From Hennigella sp045641165 (GTDB lineage: Bacteria; Bacillota_I; Bacilli_A; Mycoplasmatales; Mycoplasmoidaceae): a stretch of DNA of 64,000 nt. The position numbers and the translations under genes are program-made. The notes under the pieces were generated by a model, which saw nothing but the letters and a program-made list of their open reading frames with translations, was not told the DNA's origin and made no database searches. The stretch is taken from contig JAZUGL010000002.1 in assembly GCA_045641165.1 (NCBI GenBank), forward strand, positions 31,110-95,109, in the 5' to 3' direction. This document shows, piece after piece, positions 20,774-30,419 of the stretch (position 1 is the stretch's first letter; the number at the start of each line of letters is the position of its first letter).

Positions 20774-20839
20774 CTAAAGGGTATTAAGGATAAATACGTC
20801 TGTTAGTTCGTTACTATGCTGACTGGATTCACTAGACAT
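20774..20839 (-). CDS. Possible 21-residue leader peptide upstream of mgtA
   Basis: ATG 20839 preceded at proper spacing by AAGAAAGGA encodes 21 residues (begins MSSESSQHSNELTDV) and stops at TAG, 34 nt before the mgtA ATG. It lies inside the mRNA leader and overlaps two nested stems (GAACTAA/TTAGTTC at 20771-20777 with 20813-20819, and GTATT/AATAC inside). By analogy with the leader ORFs of enterobacterial mgtA, it may couple translation to mgtA expression. No similarity in sequence is claimed. Confidence 0.45.
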   Translation of the reverse strand: MSSESSQHSNELTDVFILNTL

Positions 20840-20866
20840 AAATATCCTTTCTTGTTTTACTTGTTT

Positions 20867-20872
20867 ATTATA
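20867..20872 (-). promoter_or_regulatory. -10 box of mgtA; about 120-nt leader
   Basis: TATAAT on the minus strand, predicted start near 20860. The leader of about 120 nt is unusually long here, where many genes have leaders of under 30 nt, which points to post-initiation control. Confidence 0.55.
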
Positions 20873-20893
20873 AACATAATAAACAAAATAAGA

Positions 20894-20922
20894 GCAAAGA
20901 ATCTTCGCCTATTCTTTTAAAT
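20894..20922 (-). terminator. Weak hairpin at the end of the recA transcript
   Basis: AAAGAAT and ATTCTTT arms with a GC-containing loop bracket the stop codon of the 53-residue ORF. On the minus strand it is followed by GCTCTTATTTTG, a poor U-tract. Confidence 0.4.
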
Positions 20923-21070
20923 TGTTCTTGACAACTAAATTATCAATACGTTTAATTAGTTCAATCAATAATTGCTTCGTAGATGGCTCTCTAGAAGTAA
21001 TTTTTGTTACATCTAGTGTTTTGCCTTCTAAACTTTTATTTCAAGAGCAATTCATAATTTTGATTTTCAT
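20909..21070 (-). CDS. Hypothetical 53-residue protein downstream of recA
   Basis: Small charged ORF with one TGA Trp (begins MKIKIMNCSWNKSLEG). Located 29 nt after the recA stop on the same strand and before a hairpin, so likely co-transcribed with recA. No recognisable domain. A C-terminal amphipathic helix (QLLIELIKRIDNLVVKNN) is visible. No Shine-Dalgarno is evident, so expression is uncertain. Confidence 0.5.
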
Positions 21071-21099
21071 AAAAATTATAATTGTCTATTGTTCAATTA

Positions 21100-22077
21100 C
21101 TAAACTTTTAAAACTAACTTCGTTATTTCATCAAAAAGCTTCTTGTTTTTAGCATCAATCAAGAAAGATTTAGTACCTTCCTTGCCTTGAGCAATTCTTT
21201 GATCTTTGTAATAAAATCAAGAACCAGATTTAGCAATAATGTTGTTTTCAATAGCAATATCAATAATTTCAGATTTAACATCAAAACCGCAATCAAAATA
21301 AATGTTTAAGTAAGCTGATTGTAATGGCGGAGCCATTTTATTTTTAATGACTCTTGCATGTGATCTTATACCAATTACATTTGTTCCGCTTTTGATTAGT
21401 TCAGCTCTTTTTAATTCAATTCTGATACTAGAAAAGAATTTTAAAGCTCAACCACCAGTTGTAGTTTTACTGTCACCAAACATTACCCCAACTTTTTCTC
21501 TAATTTGATTGATAAATATAACACAAGTGTTATATTTTGATAAGACTGGTTCTAACAATCTTAAACCTTTTGACATTAGTCTTGCATGCAAACCAATATT
21601 TTGGTCTTCATAATCGCCCCGAATTTCAGCTTCAGGAACTAATGCAGCAACTGAATCAACGATGATTAGATCAATCATTCCTGTTTTTGCTAACGCTTCA
21701 ATAATAGCAAAAGATTGCTCACCGCTTTCTGGCTGTGCTAACAATAGCTTCTTAATGTCTACACCATTTGCTTGGCAATATTTAGCATTAAGCGCATGTT
21801 CTACATCCACATAAGCACATTTGCCACCGCTTTTTTGGCATTGAGCCACGGCTTGTAAGGCTAAAGTAGTCTTACCACTACTTTCATTACCATAGATTTC
21901 GATAATTCTACCCTTTGGGTAGCCACCACAACCTAAAGCTTTATTTAAGCTAATACTACCTGTTGAAATAACATCACATTTAACGGCTCTAGAATGGTCA
22001 AGGTTAGTTATTGCCCCCTTGCCAAACTGTGTTTCAATCTCTTTTATTGTTTCTTCAAATATTTTTTGATTTTCCAT
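21100..22077 (-). CDS. recA: Recombinase RecA
   Basis: 325-residue strand-exchange protein. Walker A GNESSGKTTLAL at about residues 59-70, Walker B region LIIVDSVAALVP, and loop/ATP motif INQIREKVGVMFGD. A TGA Trp at about 21445 must be read for the remaining 115 residues. ATG 22077 is preceded by GGGAGAG. Immediately upstream is a 34-bp sequence shared exactly with a small-peptide gene at 38.3 kb. The order pgsA-cinA-(membrane gene)-recA resembles the Bacillus pgsA-cinA-recA locus. Confidence 0.95.
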
Positions 22078-22093
22078 AAACTTTTAATACTCT

Positions 22094-22127
22094 CCCATAG
22101 AGTACTAGTCATAAAAATTTAATTTTG
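22094..22127 (-). promoter_or_regulatory. 34-bp repeat A: shared promoter-region element upstream of recA
   Basis: Identical over 34 bp to 38309-38342. On the minus strand it ends in ATGACTAGTACTCTATGGG, running straight into the Shine-Dalgarno of recA. It contains the small palindromes ACTAGT and AGTACT. It also covers the stop codon of the preceding membrane gene, so similarity is not due to coding homology. Interpreted as a common promoter or operator. Confidence 0.75.
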
Positions 22128-22757
22128 GCTAAATTTTTTTTGAAAAAGAGCACAATATTGGTATGTTAAAAGTAATAAAAAAGCATTAAGCTTTTTGGAC
22201 CATTTATAGCTAAAAGCATCATTAAAAGTAACAATATCTGCTACTTGATCTTCCTTCCTAATACCCTTGTTTTTTGCATTATTTAGGATAGTTTCATAAT
22301 ATGAAAGCATTTGGTAATAGTATTTTTTATGTTTAGTAGCTAAAATCTGTTTAAGTTTTTCCATATCTTTTACTTCATTTTGTAAGTTAATAAGTTTTTG
22401 TTTTCAATTAATTTTATTAATTGAAAGATAGTCAATTTTGTTTTTGCTAGTAACTTTAGTAATGGTAATGAAAGCTATTAAATATACCAAACACAAACTA
22501 ACTAAAACAAAAGAGAAAGCCACATGGAGCATAGCCCCTTCAACTGGTTGTTCAGAAGTTAGGTTTCAAGCAAAATATCCACCAATTAAACTAAAACAAA
22601 CAATTAATAAACCTAAAATGATAAGAGCAATTATTGGCATTTTTGGTTTAGTAAAAACCCTATTTGAACTATATGTTTTATATGCATATAAAAAGATTGC
22701 AACAACAACCATTACAAGCAAAAAGATTACATATCCTGCAATATACCCTGGATGCAT
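22119..22757 (-). CDS. Membrane protein of unknown function between cinA and recA
   Basis: 212 residues. Three hydrophobic segments in the N-terminal half (near residues 8-26, 42-60 and 75-100), then a soluble Lys-rich, probably helical C-terminal half, then a hydrophobic LLLLTYQYCALF stretch at the end. TGA Trp codons join what would otherwise be two fragments. Starts 1 nt after the cinA stop. No family recognised. Confidence 0.7.
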
Positions 22758-22758
22758 G

Positions 22759-23250
22759 TTATTTTTCTAAATCCTTTATTAATGTTCAAATTTGGAATAA
22801 ACAGAAAGCTGTGCATTCGTTGATTACATCAACTCTTTCTTTTGTTTTAGTAACAAAATGATATTCATATAGTTTATCAAAAACCTTAATATCAACATAT
22901 GCCATACCAGATTGTTTCTTTTCAATTGGGTTTATAAAAGAAGCATTACCAGTAACTGATATAGATATATCAGAATTGAAAGAAAGTTGTGTTCCATTAA
23001 CCATTTCTCTTGCGCATTCAGGTGAAACAGTTCCATATGTTTCAATGGTTTTTTGACTTACCTTAGCAAATTTATTTTTAGAAAAAGCAGAATAAGAAAC
23101 AAATCCACCCAAAAAACATTTAGAAGCATTTTCAGCTTGGACAAGACTGTTGGCAACCATGCCTCCAGTCATGCTTTCGCAAGTAGAAATAGTTAAATTT
23201 AAACTATTTAACTTATTAACTATCTGTTGATTAATTTTTACGCTTTTCAT
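22759..23250 (-). CDS. pncC: CinA C-terminal domain protein (NMN deamidase, PncC-like)
   Basis: 163-residue stand-alone CinA C-terminal domain: ISTCESMTGGMVANSLV with the catalytic Ser/Thr region, FLGGFVSYS, and the GNAS segment. Members deamidate nicotinamide mononucleotide in NAD recycling. The N-terminal molybdopterin-like CinA domain is absent, as in many short bacterial forms. Its ATG overlaps the pgsA end by 20 nt. A TGA Trp lies near the C-terminus. Confidence 0.88.
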
Positions 23251-23893
23251 TTTTTAATGCCTCTTTAATTTGAATAAAATAGATAATTCCTGAAAAGACA
23301 GAAATCAAGCAAGCTAAATACATACAAAGGTTTTGAATTCCTCAATACATTGCCACTTCATCCGGTGCCATTTTGTTAAGACTTTCATTGCAAATGAAAA
23401 AGATGAAAACAATACCAAACATCTGCAAAATAGTTTTTAATTTTCCATATATATTAGCTGGGACAACAACCTTTTTAGTTGCTGCAATCATTCTGTCAGC
23501 ATCAACAGCTATATCTCTTGCAATCATAATAATAGGAATTCAAACAGGAACCATTTGTCAATATGCGAAGCATATCAATACTGAGTTAACTAAAATCTTG
23601 TCTGCAACAGGATCTCATAATTTGCCAAAGTCACTTACTCAATTGAATTTTCTTGCTATCATTCCATCAAGTCAGTCAGTTAAAGAAGCAAGAATAAAGA
23701 ATGATCCAGCAATTAATTGGTTTAAATACACTTTAGTGTAAACTCCATGAGTCACTATTGACTCTAACATATAAATAGGTTGACCAAAATAATTAGTTGG
23801 AATCAAAAGCAAAACAACAATAACTGGTGTAAGGATCATTCTAAACACCAATAACATATTAGGAATGTTTTTCTTTTGAAAAATTTTGTTCAT
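23231..23893 (-). CDS. pgsA: CDP-diacylglycerol-glycerol-3-phosphate 3-phosphatidyltransferase
   Basis: Makes phosphatidylglycerol phosphate at the membrane. The 220-residue protein begins KKNIPNMLLVFRMILTP and carries the CDP-alcohol phosphotransferase motif DWLDGMIARKF with the GKLWDPVADK continuation (the DG..AR...G...D...D pattern). About five membrane segments. Its ATG overlaps the asnS stop by one base (TAATG). Confidence 0.94.
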
Positions 23894-25254
23894 TAGAATC
23901 TTAATTCGCCTTCAAATCTAGGGAATGGAATAACATCTTTGATGTTATCAACACCAGTTATATACATTAAAATTCTTTCAAAACCTAAACCAAAACCGGC
24001 AGATCTGTAATAACCGTATTTTCTTAAGTCTAAATATCATTGAAGACCCTTAGTATCAATATTTAATTCTTGACACTTTTTAACTATCTTCTTATAGTTA
24101 TCTTCCCTTTGGGAACCACCAACAATTTCACCTACACCTGGAACTAATAAGTCACAAGCAGCAACTGTTTTGTGATCTCTATTTTCTTTCATATAGAAAG
24201 CTTTGATTTCTTTCGGAAAGTTACATAAGAATACTGGAGCCTTAAAGTGTTTTTCACATAAATATCTTTCGTGTTCAGCAGCAAAATCTTTGCCAAAGAA
24301 GATATTACTATCTTCAAACTTGTGTCCATTAGCAACAGCAGCTTTTAAAATTTCAACAGCTTTTGCATAATCTAATCTAACAAATTTATTTTTAATAATC
24401 TCGCTTAACGTAGCAATGGTGTTGTTTTCATATTTCTTGTTTAAGAAAGAAATTTCATCTTTGCATTTAACTAAAACAGTTGAAACAACTTTTTTGAACA
24501 TTTGTTCAATAAGCGACATAAGTTGTTTTAAATTCATAAAACTAATTTCAGGTTCAACCATTCAAAATTCAGCCAAGTGTCTATTAGTGTGACTTCTTTC
24601 AGCTCTAAAAGTTGGACCAAAAGTATAAACTTTTTTTAAACCCAAAGCATAAGCTTCAGCATTTAATTGTCCTGAAACTGTTAAGCTAGCAGTAGTTGAA
24701 CCAAAGAAAGGATTTGTTGGATCATCTTTAATAACAAAATTTTCTCCAGCACCTTCACAGTCATTACTTGTAATGATTGGACTTGACATTAAAATAAAAC
24801 CTTTAGAATGGAAAAAGTTATGAATAGCAAAAGCTAATTCAGTTCTAACTTTCATAATTGCAGCAGTAGTTGTGCTTCTTGCTCTTATATGAGCAATTTC
24901 TCTTAAAAACTCATTAGAGTGTTGTTTATTTTGAAGTGGGAAATCTTCATCAGCAATTTTTAAAAGTTTTATTTTCTTTGCTTCAAGTTCAACTAGTCCT
25001 GCTTCTCTTCCTGGTTTTAGAGTTCCACTAACTTCAATAGCAGAAGCTAGTCTATAAGTTTTAACTTCTTCGAAGTTAGAAAGGTTAGAAGGTTTACAAA
25101 CAACTTGTAAATTTTTAATTGTTGAACCATCATTTAGTTCAATAAAAACAATCTTTCCGCTATCACGGTTAAACTTAACTCAACCTTGAATAGCAACGTC
25201 CTGATTTAGTAATTTTTGGTTCTTAAAAATTTTCAAAATTTCTATTTTTCTCAT
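23893..25254 (-). CDS. asnS: Asparaginyl-tRNA synthetase
   Basis: 453-residue class IIb synthetase: N-terminal OB-fold anticodon-binding domain (VAIQGWVKFNRDSG), then motif 2 TFRAERSHTNRHLAEFWMVEPE with a TGA Trp, and motif 3 GFGLGFERILMYITG. The pattern distinguishes AsnS from AspS and LysS. Own -10 box at 25287-25282. First gene of the pgsA-cinA-recA transcript, although recA also has its own element. Confidence 0.93.
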
Positions 25255-25281
25255 GAATAAGTACCTTCGCTTATAAGTTAT

Positions 25282-25287
25282 ATTATA
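25282..25287 (-). promoter_or_regulatory. -10 box of asnS
   Basis: Minus-strand TATAAT about 28 nt before the asnS ATG, immediately downstream of the grpE terminator. Confidence 0.55.
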
Positions 25288-25290
25288 AAT

Positions 25291-25322
25291 AAAAAAATCC
25301 TAAGTTGTAAACAACTTAGGAT
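25291..25322 (-). terminator. Strong terminator after grpE
   Basis: Perfect 11-bp stem (25297-25307 with 25312-25322, loop of 4) followed on the minus strand by a run of T residues. Confidence 0.9.
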
Positions 25323-25327
25323 AGGAA

Positions 25328-25969
25328 TTAATTGTTCTTAACAACCCTAACAAGACATGGTTTTAAAATGTGATCATGCAACTTATAACCTGGTTCAATA
25401 ATGCTAATAACAGAGTTATTAGGTTTGCTTTGATCGACAACAGTTTCAAAACATTCCATAACATTTGCATCAAATTCTTGGCCAATTTGAACATTAATTT
25501 GTTTGATGTTTAAATCATTTAACAAATTGTTAAACATTGTCAAATACATCTTAAAACCATTTAGTCAGTTGGCAATTTTTGGATCCTCAACCGGATGATT
25601 AACTGCTACAGAAAACTTAGAAACTATGTCAATTAATTCAATCGCTTGATCTTCAATTGCATACTTTTTAGCTTCGGCTAAATTAGTCTTAAATTTATTA
25701 TCATTCTCATCAATTTTTTTCTTGATAATTTCATTAGCTTTTATTTCAGCTTGAGAGATTAAACTTTTATATTCTTCTGCCATTTTTTCCAATTCAGATT
25801 TTAATAAATTAATTTTGGAATTAGCATCTTCCAATTCTTTATTTTTATTACTAATTTCTACTTCTAAATCTATGATTTTCTTAGCAAGTTTAGATTCTTG
25901 AGTTTCTTCTTGGACCTTTTCTTTCTTAGGTTCTTTCTTTGGCTCAACTTTTTTGTTTTGCTTAGACAT
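25328..25969 (-). CDS. grpE: Nucleotide exchange factor GrpE
   Basis: 213 residues. A Lys/Glu-rich N-terminus and long coiled coil (about residues 25-110), then the C-terminal beta domain with the family-typical GYKLHDHILKPCLVRV. Exchanges ADP/ATP on DnaK. The ATG overlaps the dnaJ stop (TAATG). One or more TGA Trp codons around 25550-25564. Under CIRCE control through dnaJ. Confidence 0.93.
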
Positions 25970-27156
25970 TATTTAACCTCCCTTTTAGCTGTATCGTAAT
26001 ATTTTTTAACTTCGACATTTTCATTAGTTGCTTCGCAAACTTTTTTAAGTGCATCCATATCTGCTTTAGAATATTTGTTTGGTTTAGCATATTTGATAAT
26101 AGCTATAAGCAATCCATTTTCTCTCCCGAACATTTTCTTCTTAGCGTTTTTAATACCAGCATTATCAAGTTCAATTTCAGTTAAATTAGGTGTGCCTGCA
26201 TCTAGATTTATGGTTTTAAAACCATAAGGAGTTGGAACTTGAACTTTGCCACCTGTTATAGCCAATAGAGGATCAACTAAAACTTGTGTATAAAGTTTGT
26301 TACCTTGTTTCTTAAAGATTCTTGAATTTGAAACATTGATTTGAACATACAAATCTCCAGAATAGTTTTTATAACTATTACCCTTACCATTTATTTTTAC
26401 AATTTGTCCATTTTCAATGCCTGGATCAATTTCAAGTTCATATGTTTTTAACTGTTCAACATATTTTTTACCTTTACATTTACGACAAGGCTTTTTAATA
26501 ATCTTGCCTGTTCCATTACAATAAGGGCACGTAGATTGTGATTGCATGATGCCAAAAGGTGTTTGTCTTCTTTGAACAACCACGCCCGAACCATGACAAT
26601 GACTACATGTTTCTTCTGCCCCCGCTTCTTTAGAAACGCCTGTTCCGTTACATTCATCACAAGTGTTTTTGGTTTTTATAGTTACTTCTCTTTTACAACC
26701 TAAAACAGAATCTAGGAAGTCAATATTTATTGCAGTTTGAATATTTAATTCATATGGAATAGTACTTTGTCTTCTTGTTTTTGTTCTTCTTCCGCCACCA
26801 AAAATTCCACCAAAAATATCATCAATATCTATACCACCATCGCCGCCAAAGGAGAATTTCATTCCTCCTTGTCCGCCAAAAAATTCATTAAAAATATCAA
26901 AAGGGTTACCGCCAGTAAAACCTTGTTGGTTTAAACCTTCATGACCAAATTGGTCATAAGTTCTACGCTTTTGTGGATCAGATAAAACAGCATATGCTTC
27001 GTTTATTTCTTTAAACCTAGCTTCTGCGTCTGGTGCTTTGTTTCTATCGGGGTGATATTGCATAGCAAGTTTTCTAAAAGCCCTTTTAATATCTTGTTCA
27101 TTGGCATTTTTAGATAAACCTAGTACTTCGTAATAGTCCCTTTTACTTGTAGCCAT
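25969..27156 (-). CDS. dnaJ: Chaperone DnaJ
   Basis: 395 residues: J domain with HPD (MQYHPDRN), Gly/Phe-rich linker (about residues 75-125), a zinc domain of four repeats CDECNGTG, CSHCHGSG, CPYCNGTG, CRKCKGKK, and the C-terminal substrate-binding domains. Works with DnaK (not in window). Controlled by a CIRCE element; co-transcribed with grpE. Confidence 0.97.
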   Translation of the reverse strand: MATSKRDYYEVLGLSKNANEQDIKRAFRKLAMQYHPDRNKAPDAEARFKEINEAYAVLSDPQKRRTYDQFGHEGLNQQGFTGGNPFDIFNEFFGGQGGMKFSFGGDGGIDIDDIFGGIFGGGRRTKTRRQSTIPYELNIQTAINIDFLDSVLGCKREVTIKTKNTCDECNGTGVSKEAGAEETCSHCHGSGVVVQRRQTPFGIMQSQSTCPYCNGTGKIIKKPCRKCKGKKYVEQLKTYELEIDPGIENGQIVKINGKGNSYKNYSGDLYVQINVSNSRIFKKQGNKLYTQVLVDPLLAITGGKVQVPTPYGFKTINLDAGTPNLTEIELDNAGIKNAKKKMFGRENGLLIAIIKYAKPNKYSKADMDALKKVCEATNENVEVKKYYDTAKREVK

Positions 27157-27175
27157 AATATAAAATACTAATAGT

Positions 27176-27181
27176 ATTATA
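27176..27181 (-). promoter_or_regulatory. -10 box of dnaJ-grpE
   Basis: Minus-strand TATAAT about 19 nt before the ATG, with CIRCE directly upstream in the -35 position. Confidence 0.6.
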
Positions 27182-27189
27182 CAAAAAAA

Positions 27190-27216
27190 TTAGCACTCAT
27201 AAGAAAAAAGTGCTAA
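27190..27216 (-). promoter_or_regulatory. CIRCE element (HrcA operator)
   Basis: TTAGCACTC, 9 nt, AAGTGCTAA: one mismatch to the consensus inverted repeat TTAGCACTC-N9-GAGTGCTAA. It covers the -35 region of dnaJ, so HrcA binding should repress the dnaJ-grpE operon at normal temperature. Confidence 0.9.
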
Positions 27217-27234
27217 TTATTTAAAATCTTGATT

Positions 27235-28443
27235 TTATTCATCAAATTCTTTATCGAGCTTAGTCAAATCGTTAGTTGGTGTGGCTGCTTCTTCTACGTC
27301 TTTTAATAAAGATTCAAAGTCTTCAAAACTTATTGGAGCAGTGGGATCATTACTTTTCTTTTGTTCGTCCTTCAATTCAAATTGAGGCATAAAACCGCTA
27401 CCCGAAATTAGATATGTGATGATAATACTATCATCATCTTGATAGTCTACACCAGAAACTAAATTTAATAATTCGTTTTGTGTAACTTCCATCATGGCAT
27501 TTTTAATATTAACAATAATATTAGTGTTTGTTTTCTTAGATAAAACTAGGTTTGCTATAGCATTTTTAGCCTTAACTATTTCTACATCGCAGATGTTATT
27601 CAAAATGCTTGTTTTAACCATTCTATCTAGTTCATCATCACTTAAGTTTTCACAACTAATTCTTAAACTATTAGCCATAAAGAACTTGTTCTTTAGGAAG
27701 AAAGATTTTAAATCAGCAAAGTCAATATTAATTTGTGATGGCTTAAAAATAATATTGATAATCTGATTAATAATCATACCTATCTGCCCGTTGGCATAGC
27801 TATATGCTTCAAAGAAAGATATATCTTTCTTGTTGTTAATAATTTTTTCGTTGCTTATAGTTGTTACACTATCTACAACATTTGATAATTGTTGTAAACT
27901 ACTAAAAGCATTATTAAAGACTAAGTTACCTTCTGCTGCAATTGATGGCATGTTGACGATGGCAACGGTTAGGATTCCAAGCTCTTTTGCTATTTTTGCA
28001 AGCTCAGGAGCGCCGCCAGAGCCTGTACCCTTGCCAAGTCCTGCAATGATGAACAAAATGTCTGTATCGGCCAATTCTTGCTTAATTATTTCTTTATCAT
28101 GAATAACAGCTTTGGCCCCAATTTCTGGTTTTCCGCCCGAACCATAACCCTTTAGTTCTTCCTTGTCAAGAACATAAATGTTTTCAACATTTGTCATCAA
28201 TTTAAATGGTCCAACATCTGTATTAAGCGCATATAGTGTGCAAGCTTTTTTAAGTTCAGGTCTGTATGTATTTATATAGTTTATCACATTACAACCTGCA
28301 CCACCTATACCCATAACTTTAATTTTTATGTCGGCTTTTGTGTTGCCTTCGTCATCAAAATTAACATTAGAGAAAGATTTTTTCTCTTTCTTAGGTTCTT
28401 TCTCTAGGTCTTCAATTGTAAAGTTAAGTTTGATGTCTTCCAT
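27235..28443 (-). CDS. ftsZ: Cell division protein FtsZ
   Basis: 402-residue tubulin-like GTPase. An acidic/basic N-terminal extension of about 40 residues precedes KVMGIGGAGCNVINY. The GTP-binding signature reads GLGKGTGSGGAPE (the usual GGGTGTGAAP, altered). The T7 region follows. Clearly divergent from walled bacteria but at the standard position at the end of the dcw remnant. Forms a contractile ring in family members. No Shine-Dalgarno; starts 5 nt after the preceding gene. Confidence 0.92.
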   Translation of the reverse strand: MEDIKLNFTIEDLEKEPKKEKKSFSNVNFDDEGNTKADIKIKVMGIGGAGCNVINYINTYRPELKKACTLYALNTDVGPFKLMTNVENIYVLDKEELKGYGSGGKPEIGAKAVIHDKEIIKQELADTDILFIIAGLGKGTGSGGAPELAKIAKELGILTVAIVNMPSIAAEGNLVFNNAFSSLQQLSNVVDSVTTISNEKIINNKKDISFFEAYSYANGQIGMIINQIINIIFKPSQINIDFADLKSFFLKNKFFMANSLRISCENLSDDELDRMVKTSILNNICDVEIVKAKNAIANLVLSKKTNTNIIVNIKNAMMEVTQNELLNLVSGVDYQDDDSIIITYLISGSGFMPQFELKDEQKKSNDPTAPISFEDFESLLKDVEEAATPTNDLTKLDKEFDE

Positions 28444-28448
28444 TTTTA

Positions 28449-29489
28449 TTAAGCAGGTAATTCACTAATAGCTTTGCTAATTTTAGTTTCAAAACTGTAA
28501 TGGTTGTCCTTGTTAGATAATTTATCTAAGTTGTTTAAACAAACAGCATTGTCTAAACTAATATTTTCTAAGCCTACAATATTGTTTTTATAGAAATCAA
28601 AGTTTCCTATTGCATCAATTTTGCTTTGACTGATAATGTTTACATTAGTATAGTCGCTTCAACCAATTTGTTTAAAGATTTGATTGTAAAGTTGATTTCT
28701 TCATTCATTAACAAAGTCTTTAGCTTTAACATAGTTAATTGAACCATTTAAAAAGTCTAAATTCATAACTACATTAGTGTCTTCGTCATTGCTTGAAACC
28801 AAATTTGCAAGTTTTAAAGCTTGGTCAACTTGTTCAATGCTTAGATCATATTTTAAACCAATAGCCAACTTTAAATCATTAAAGTTAATATCTAAACATT
28901 GACATGAAACTAGTTTGCCATCTAGATATTGACAAACTACGTTTTTGCCATCAACAAGGTCAATAGACATTTCTTTACCAACATTTCTTCTGTTGAGCAA
29001 TGTGTATGTATTAGCTGTGTTTTTAATAGAAACATTACATTGTTTCACAATGGAAATTAAGCCCTTGTATGTTGTGTAGTTACAAGCACAAATTTTGTAG
29101 CTTGCTTTGCAAGTAAATTCTGCTTCATCAAATTTAATGCTGTCAAAAACAATGTCATTTACATAGTAATTATCAATTTTTGCCTTCTTGTAAATTTCAT
29201 TTTTTACATCATCAACTGTGGAACAATCAGCAAAAACTTGATTGTAATAATTTATCATAGATAGTTCGGTATCATTGAAAATGACATTTGCACTTTTAAT
29301 GTTAAAACCAAGGAAGTTAGCACCATCTGTTAATAGTTGTGTTAATTTAACTTTTAAATTATCAGGTGTTGTTTCATATTGCGAAGCAAATAAGATATTA
29401 ATTTTGTCATCTACTATATTTGAAACAACAAGGGCAACACTTGTGTTGTTTATGAATATTACTTTATTTAAGGTTCTACTATCTTCCAT
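28449..29489 (-). CDS. Divergent FtsA-like / dcw-locus protein of Mollicutes
   Basis: 346 residues located between rsmH and ftsZ, the place of ftsA in Firmicutes and of the uncharacterised MG223-type gene in Mycoplasma genitalium. The N-terminal region (VALVVSNIVDDKINILFASQYETTP) resembles the phosphate-1 strand pair of actin-fold proteins, and the later FNDLKLAIGLKYDLSIEQVDQ matches the FtsA-like arrangement. The canonical ATP motifs are too eroded for certainty. A membrane anchor for FtsZ is a hypothesis. Confidence 0.6.
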
Positions 29490-29498
29490 GGTTTACCT

Positions 29499-30419
29499 CT
29501 ATATTTTTTGGATAACTCTCAACTTTGCACTATGGCTTCTGTTATTTTTTTCTATTTCCTTCTTTGAAGGAAGAATAGGTTTTTTATTTACTAACTTAAA
29601 CTCAGGTTTTATTAATTTTGAGATTGGGACTTCTTTAGAATAAAGGTCTTTTGCTTCCGATCATTGTCTAAACATTGTTTTGACAATTCTGTCTTCTAAG
29701 GAATGAAAGGTAATGACTGCAAGTCTTCCACTTTTATTTAGCAAGTTTTTAGCTTTAGCTAATCCTTCTTTTAGAACATCCAATTCTTTGTTTGTTTCTA
29801 TTCTTAAAGCCTGGAAATATACTTTGGCTGGATGTTTTCTATTTAGGTTTTTGCCAAAACAACTGCAAATAATGTCAGATAATTCTTTAGTTGTTTTGAT
29901 TGGTTTTTGCTTGCGATACTTTAGTATTGCATCAACAATGTTGTTTGGTTTTTTGTCTTCAGCATATAGTTTGAAGATTCTTATTAACTGCTCACGCGTA
30001 TAGGTATTAATGATTGTGTATGCGCTTAAGGAGCTATTAGGATTCATTCTCATGTCTAGTGGTCCATTTAGCTTGTAGCTAAAGCCTCTTTTTGGATCAT
30101 CAAACATTAAACTACTTACACCCAAATCGAAAATAATTCCGTCAGCTTTTGAAGTTATTACTTCATCTAATCTCGAGAAGTTAGTTTGTATAACAGTTAC
30201 ATTCTTATTAGTCTTGAATTTCTCCTTTAAATGCTTAATAGCTTGTGGATCTTGATCTAAGCAGATTAGTTTACCATTTGTTAGTTGATTAAGAATCAAT
30301 GAGCTATGGCCACCAAATCCTGCGGTGCAATCAATGTATGTTCCGTTTGGTTTAATTGCTAAATTAGCAATTGTCTCACCAGCTAGAACCGGAATGTGGA
30401 CATTATTTTTTGTCTCCAT
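29499..30419 (-). CDS. rsmH: 16S rRNA (cytosine1402-N4)-methyltransferase
   Basis: 306 residues. HIPVLAGETI at the N-terminus, SAM-binding TYIDCTAGFGGHSSLIL, ADGIIFDLGVSSLMFD, and AVITFHSLEDRIVK are diagnostic of RsmH/MraW. A TGA Trp at about 29659 opens the last 50 residues. Overlaps the mraZ 3' end by 17 nt. Downstream gene has GAGGT before its ATG. Confidence 0.95.

Noticed and set aside
20749..20872. M-box (ykoK) Mg2+ riboswitch upstream of mgtA
   Set aside because: The leader is shorter than an M-box and I could not match its conserved core; a leader-peptide arrangement fits better. A covariance-model search would decide.
22438..22861. Plus-strand ORFs antisense to the membrane protein between cinA and recA
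   Set aside because: The minus-strand reading gives a continuous membrane protein with correct operon spacing; the plus frames have no context.
27494..28102. Plus-strand ORFs of 90 residues within ftsZ, and many similar antisense ORFs
   Set aside because: They are shadows of well-supported genes on the other strand, lack ribosome-binding sites, and have the hydrophobic composition typical of antisense AT-rich frames.
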